Positions 61,112 to 64,000 of a DNA stretch of 64,000 nt are shown in pieces. Every line of letters starts with the position of its first letter. Within the stretch, counting starts at the first letter, position 1. The translations under genes and the position numbers were made by a program. The notes beneath the pieces were generated by a model that was given only the letters and a program-made list of their open reading frames with translations, did no database searches and was not told where the DNA came from. This DNA comes from Micromonospora andamanensis (GTDB lineage: Bacteria; Actinomycetota; Actinomycetes; Mycobacteriales; Micromonosporaceae): assembly GCF_016863495.1 (NCBI RefSeq), contig NZ_BOOZ01000009.1, positions 42,810 to 106,809 of the forward strand, in the 5' to 3' direction.

Positions 61112-63068
61112 CGCCACCGACCTCCTGCGGTTCGTCGAAGCGCTGGGCCTGGAGATCGAACATCGTGCGGTACCGCCCATTCGCGCGCATGAGCTGGTCG
61201 TGACTGCCCGCCTCGACCACCGCGCCGTCCTCGACCACGCAGATCAGGTCGGCCATCCGGACCGTGGAGAACCGGTGGGAGATCAACACTGTCGTACGGC
61301 CGCGGGTCTCGGCCAACACCCGCGAAAAGATCTCCAACTCGCCGCGCGCGTCGAGTTGCGCGGTCGGCTCGTCGAGCAGGACCACCCCGGCGCCACCACG
61401 AACCGCAACCAACGTACGAGCCAACGCGACGCGCTGCCACTGGCCACCGGAGAGGTCGATGCCGCCCGGATAACCCTTGGCCAACACGGTGTCGAGATCG
61501 GCCAGACCGTGCGCACCAGCCGCCTCCAGCGCGGCCAGCACCATGTCGTCGGGGGCACCGGTCGGGGCGACGTTGTCGCGCAGCGGCCACTCGAACCGGA
61601 TGTAGTCCTGGAACACGGCGGATATGTGCGCGCGCCATGCCTCGACCTCGAACCGCCGGATGTCGACGCCGTCGAACTCGATGCTGCCCTCGTCGGGGTC
61701 GTAGAGGCGGCAGATCAGCTTCGCCAGTGTCGTCTTGCCGGCACCGTTGCGGCCGACGATCGCCACCGACGAGCCGGCCGGCACCGTCAGGTCCAACGAC
61801 CGCAGCACCGTCGTGCCGGTACCCGGGTAGCCGAAGGTGACGCCGCGCAGCCGCAACTCTCCGGCACCGGAGCCGGTCTGCGCAGTCAGCGGACCGGCCG
61901 AGCCGGGCCGACCGGACGAGCCCGTCGGGCCTGACGGGCATGACGGGCCTGACGGGGCGGGCAGCGCACCCGCGGTGGCCATCGGCTCGCGCAACCGCAG
62001 CACGGCGGCGACCGGGGCGGCAGCCGAGTCGAGCGACCAGTTGAGTCCACCGAACGCGATCGCGACAGCCCCGATCGCCGCCTGGGTGAATGTCACAGCC
62101 GCGCCGAGCGCCAGCCCGCCGCCGACCAGATCACGGCCGATCGCCCCGAACACGGCCAGGTTGCCGGTCAGCACGACGGCTAGGCTCAGCAGCACCGACC
62201 GCTCACGCAGCCGGGTCGCCTCGAACTGAAGCTCATGAAGCCGGCGCCGACGCAGTACGAAACGATTCAGCACCCAGTCGGCCAGACCGAAGAGCCGGAT
62301 CTCCTTGGCCGGGGCCGGATCAACTGCCAACCGGTAGTGGTACTCGGCGTCCTGCTGCGCCCGCCGTACCTCGTCGGTGTTGCGGTCCCGCCAGATCCCG
62401 CTCTCCCGCAACAACCAGTGCGTGGCCAACCAGCAGCCGGCCAGGATCGGCGGTGCCCACCAGACGTAACCGAAGAGCACGAGCGCACACGCGACGCCGC
62501 TGACGAACGAGACTATGCCGTCCGCGATGAACCCCATCGACAGCCGCAGCGGCGGCGCGCTCTGGCCGAGGTCGAAGTCGCGGGCAGCCGCCTGGTCAGC
62601 GGCCAACCCAGGGTTCTCCAGGTGCCCGAGGCCGGCCGGCTCCAGGCAGTAGTCGGTAAGTCGGTCGTAGAGCCAGGCAGCGGTCTGGTCGCCCATGTTG
62701 CGGCTCAGTGCCATGTGGATCGGACCGAGCACCTGCATGCCCAGGAAAATCACACCAGTGAGGGCCAGCGGGGCGACGAGCGGCGCTCCGTCGTCGATCG
62801 CCCCGATCAGCACGCCCATCGCCACGGCGAAGCCTGCCGGTAGCACGCCGCGCAGTACAACGATCCCCCACCACAGCCCGGCGAGCCCCGGCCGGGCCCG
62901 GAACGTGGTGGCGAAGAACTGCCACTCCTGCCGCTGGCGCAGCCGGCCCGCATTCTGCCGTGCAGAGAGGGTCACGATGGGGATGATGCCACCGATCAGC
63001 CGGACCGTCAGGCCACGCCGGCGTGTACCCGCGACCCGCCACCGCTCGAACGGCTTGCCCGCGACCAC
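61098..63068 (-). CDS. ABC exporter half-transporter (TMD-NBD), partner A
   Basis: About 656 residues if GTG 63068 (AGGTG upstream) is the start; GTG 62975 or ATG 63104 cannot be excluded. Membrane domain with LWWGIVVLRGVLPAGFAVAMG, LTGVIFLGMQVLGPI and IVSFVSGVACALVLFGYVWW; a Gly/Pro/Ser-rich linker (GPSCPSGPTGSSGRPGS); then an ATPase with GRNGAGKTT, LSGGQWQRVALA and VLLDEPTAQLD. The signature is canonical, unlike in the partner. First gene of the two-gene exporter unit. Divergent from the LuxR-like gene across about 50 bases. Confidence 0.9.
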   Translation of the reverse strand: MVAGKPFERWRVAGTRRRGLTVRLIGGIIPIVTLSARQNAGRLRQRQEWQFFATTFRARPGLAGLWWGIVVLRGVLPAGFAVAMGVLIGAIDDGAPLVAPLALTGVIFLGMQVLGPIHMALSRNMGDQTAAWLYDRLTDYCLEPAGLGHLENPGLAADQAAARDFDLGQSAPPLRLSMGFIADGIVSFVSGVACALVLFGYVWWAPPILAGCWLATHWLLRESGIWRDRNTDEVRRAQQDAEYHYRLAVDPAPAKEIRLFGLADWVLNRFVLRRRRLHELQFEATRLRERSVLLSLAVVLTGNLAVFGAIGRDLVGGGLALGAAVTFTQAAIGAVAIAFGGLNWSLDSAAAPVAAVLRLREPMATAGALPAPSGPSCPSGPTGSSGRPGSAGPLTAQTGSGAGELRLRGVTFGYPGTGTTVLRSLDLTVPAGSSVAIVGRNGAGKTTLAKLICRLYDPDEGSIEFDGVDIRRFEVEAWRAHISAVFQDYIRFEWPLRDNVAPTGAPDDMVLAALEAAGAHGLADLDTVLAKGYPGGIDLSGGQWQRVALARTLVAVRGGAGVVLLDEPTAQLDARGELEIFSRVLAETRGRTTVLISHRFSTVRMADLICVVEDGAVVEAGSHDQLMRANGRYRTMFDLQAQRFDEPQEVGGDVLA

Positions 63069-63119
63069 CCCACACCTGTATCCCAGATAAGCCGGAGCAG
63101 GCATCGAGGCAGGTGATAC

Positions 63120-63737
63120 GTGATCCGGACCGATCTGCTCGTCCGCTCGCCCATCTACACAGTGGGTCTCGTCCACACGCTGGCCGCCGCCGGAGTCGAG
63201 GTCGTCGGCGTACGCCGGTCACCCGACGAGGAACCGGCCGCTACCGCCGAGGCCGCAATCGTCGACGTCGACGGACTCCCTGCCCCGGACGACCTCGGCG
63301 CGATCACCGACACCGCCCGCCGGATGCTCGTCCTCGTACTCGACGACGGCGCCGCCGACACCGGCGCCTACCTCCGCGCCGGCGCGCACAAGGTGATCAA
63401 CAGGCACGCACCGACAGGCCACATCGTCGACGCGGTACGCGCGCTCGGCCAGGTCACCCAGGTCCGAGAGATGCCACCCGGCCCCGGCCTCACCCTGTCC
63501 GAACGGGAAAATCAGGTCCTCACGCAGATCTCCCAGGGGCTGACCCACTGGCAGATCGCCACCCGGCTCGGCCTCAGCCCGAACACTGTCGACACCTACG
63601 TCAAACGCATCCGGGCCAAACTCGGCGTGGGCAACAAGGCCGAGCTGACCCGTGCCGCCCTGCTCGGCCGACCACTGCCCAGCCCCACAGTGCAAGATCA
63701 CGAAAGGCCGTCCCCGACTTACGGGAACGGCCTTTGA
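63120..63737 (+). CDS. LuxR-family (NarL-type) transcription regulator
   Basis: About 205 residues, GTG 63120. The N-terminal ~115 residues have a receiver-like fold (VEVVGVRRSPDEE; AAIVDVDGLPAP; RMLVLVLDDGAADTGAYLRAGA), but the phosphoacceptor Asp region is not clearly conserved. The C-terminal helix-turn-helix is complete: LTLSERENQVLTQISQGLTH, QIATRLGLSPNTVDTYVKRI and RAKLGVGNKAEL. The last dozen codons coincide with a hairpin terminator, so the C-terminal tail is probably not under protein-level selection. It may control the ABC exporter genes or the cluster; no binding site could be identified. Confidence 0.88.
   Translation: MIRTDLLVRSPIYTVGLVHTLAAAGVEVVGVRRSPDEEPAATAEAAIVDVDGLPAPDDLGAITDTARRMLVLVLDDGAADTGAYLRAGAHKVINRHAPTGHIVDAVRALGQVTQVREMPPGPGLTLSERENQVLTQISQGLTHWQIATRLGLSPNTVDTYVKRIRAKLGVGNKAELTRAALLGRPLPSPTVQDHERPSPTYGNGL
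63703..63735. terminator. Bidirectional hairpin terminator
   Basis: Arms AAAGGCCGTCCCCG (63703-63716) and CGGGAACGGCCTTT (63722-63735) pair with a single C/A mismatch and a 5-base loop. The hairpin begins nine bases beyond the 3' end of the tRNA (minus strand) and overlaps the last codons of the LuxR-like gene (plus strand). TTT at the right flank on each strand gives a short U-run. Confidence 0.75.
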
Positions 63738-63743
63738 ACCGGG

Positions 63744-63817
63744 TGGAGCTGAGGGGATTTGAACCCCTGACCCCCTCGATGCGAACGAGGTGCGCTACCG
63801 GTCTGCGCCACAGCCCC
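63744..63817 (-). tRNA. tRNA-Ala (anticodon CGC)
   Basis: On the minus strand the 74-base sequence starts GGGGCTGTGGCGCAG and ends TTCAAATCCCCTCAGCTCCA. Acceptor stem GGGGCTG/CAGCTCC closes with one G-T pair; D-arm has GCGC/GCGC; anticodon stem CCTCG/CGAGG encloses TTCGCAT, giving anticodon CGC (codon GCG, alanine); T-arm AGGGG/CCCCT with TTCAAAT. CCA is not encoded. Confidence 0.95.
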
Positions 63818-63944
63818 TCCGCCGGTCAAACCGGCGTCGGTCCCACCCGGCTTTCACCGGGCGGGCCGGCGACAAGGCTAACAGGTCGAGCGCTCCCGCC
63901 GCGAACCACCCCGCCACCCCGGCCCCACAAGATCCGCGCAGTTT

Positions 63945-63991
63945 CCCCGATGTTGCTGCCTCCGGCGCGGCCCGATGCAGCAACATCGGGG
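63945..63991. repeat. Perfect 15-base inverted repeat (REP-like element)
   Basis: CCCCGATGTTGCTGC (63945-63959) and GCAGCAACATCGGGG (63977-63991) are exact reverse complements around a 17-base GC-rich loop. It lies in the 183-base gene-free stretch after the tRNA (63818-64000), where no open reading frame or other signal is convincing. It looks like a dispersed palindromic element of actinomycete genomes rather than a terminator, as there is no T-run. Confidence 0.7.
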
Positions 63992-64000
63992 ATGTTGTCG

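Overview
The window is very GC-rich, with tightly packed genes, many GTG starts, 4-base stop/start overlaps, a tRNA-Ala(CGC) of actinobacterial type, MbtH-type protein, mycobacterial-style acyl-CoA dehydrogenases and P450/ferredoxin sets. It comes from a filamentous actinomycete; Micromonosporaceae is plausible but not provable from sequence alone. Nearly all of it (about 1-59 kb) looks like one large hybrid biosynthetic locus or two abutting ones. The left edge cuts an O-methyltransferase, so the locus continues to the left.

Layout. (A) 1.5-16.1 kb, plus strand, translationally coupled: an aryl-thiazoline type NRPS line, ArCP-Cy-A-PCP-Cy-A-PCP on the first protein and docking-Cy-A(MT)-PCP-TE-like on the second, then a saccharopine-dehydrogenase-like oxidoreductase, a thiazolinyl imide reductase and a type II thioesterase. 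Two of the three adenylation domains read the cysteine code; the first does not. (B) 16.1-17.7 kb, minus strand: a fatty-acyl-AMP ligase. (C) 17.7-32.6 kb, plus strand: ferredoxin, thiolase, CoA-transferase, then a reducing type II PKS set (ketoreductase, double-hotdog dehydratase, ACP and four ketosynthase-like genes arranged as two intact/degenerate pairs), followed by an alpha/beta hydrolase, a second double-hotdog protein, a DsbA/HCCA-isomerase-like protein, a class II aldolase, an acyl-CoA synthetase, a P450 and an MbtH protein. (D) 32.6-36.7 kb: a cassette of free-standing condensation domain, carrier protein, acyl-CoA-dehydrogenase-like flavoprotein and P450. (E) 36.7-48.1 kb: aldehyde dehydrogenase, flavin monooxygenase, a third NRPS (C-pseudoA-PCP-C-A-PCP-esterase) and an aryl-acid AMP ligase of the EntE/DhbE type. 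(F) 48.1-53.8 kb: FMN reductase, second flavin monooxygenase, carrier protein, type II thioesterase, YjbR protein, TauD-like oxygenase (all minus), a methyltransferase (plus) and a VOC protein. (G) 53.8-63.1 kb: an ABC-2 type exporter (two permeases plus ATPase), another VOC protein, two acyl-CoA dehydrogenases that look like a heteromeric pair, and two half-size ABC exporters. (H) 63.1-64 kb: a LuxR-type regulator, a tRNA-Ala gene and an inverted-repeat element, probably the right-hand edge.

Working model (inference): the aryl acid activated by the EntE-like ligase is loaded on the ArCP of the first NRPS and extended with a Thr/Ser-like residue and two cysteines, each cyclised, with one ring reduced by the imide reductase. 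The paired ketosynthases make a polyene or partly reduced acyl chain whose double-bond geometry may be set by the DsbA-like isomerase. That chain could be joined through the FAAL or acyl-CoA ligase, the free C domain and the third NRPS. The TE-like domain of the second NRPS has lost its serine, so hand-over or release by another protein is expected. No salicylate synthase, isochorismatase or dedicated siderophore uptake gene is visible, and the aryl pocket is unusual, so the product should not be assumed to be a known salicylate siderophore.
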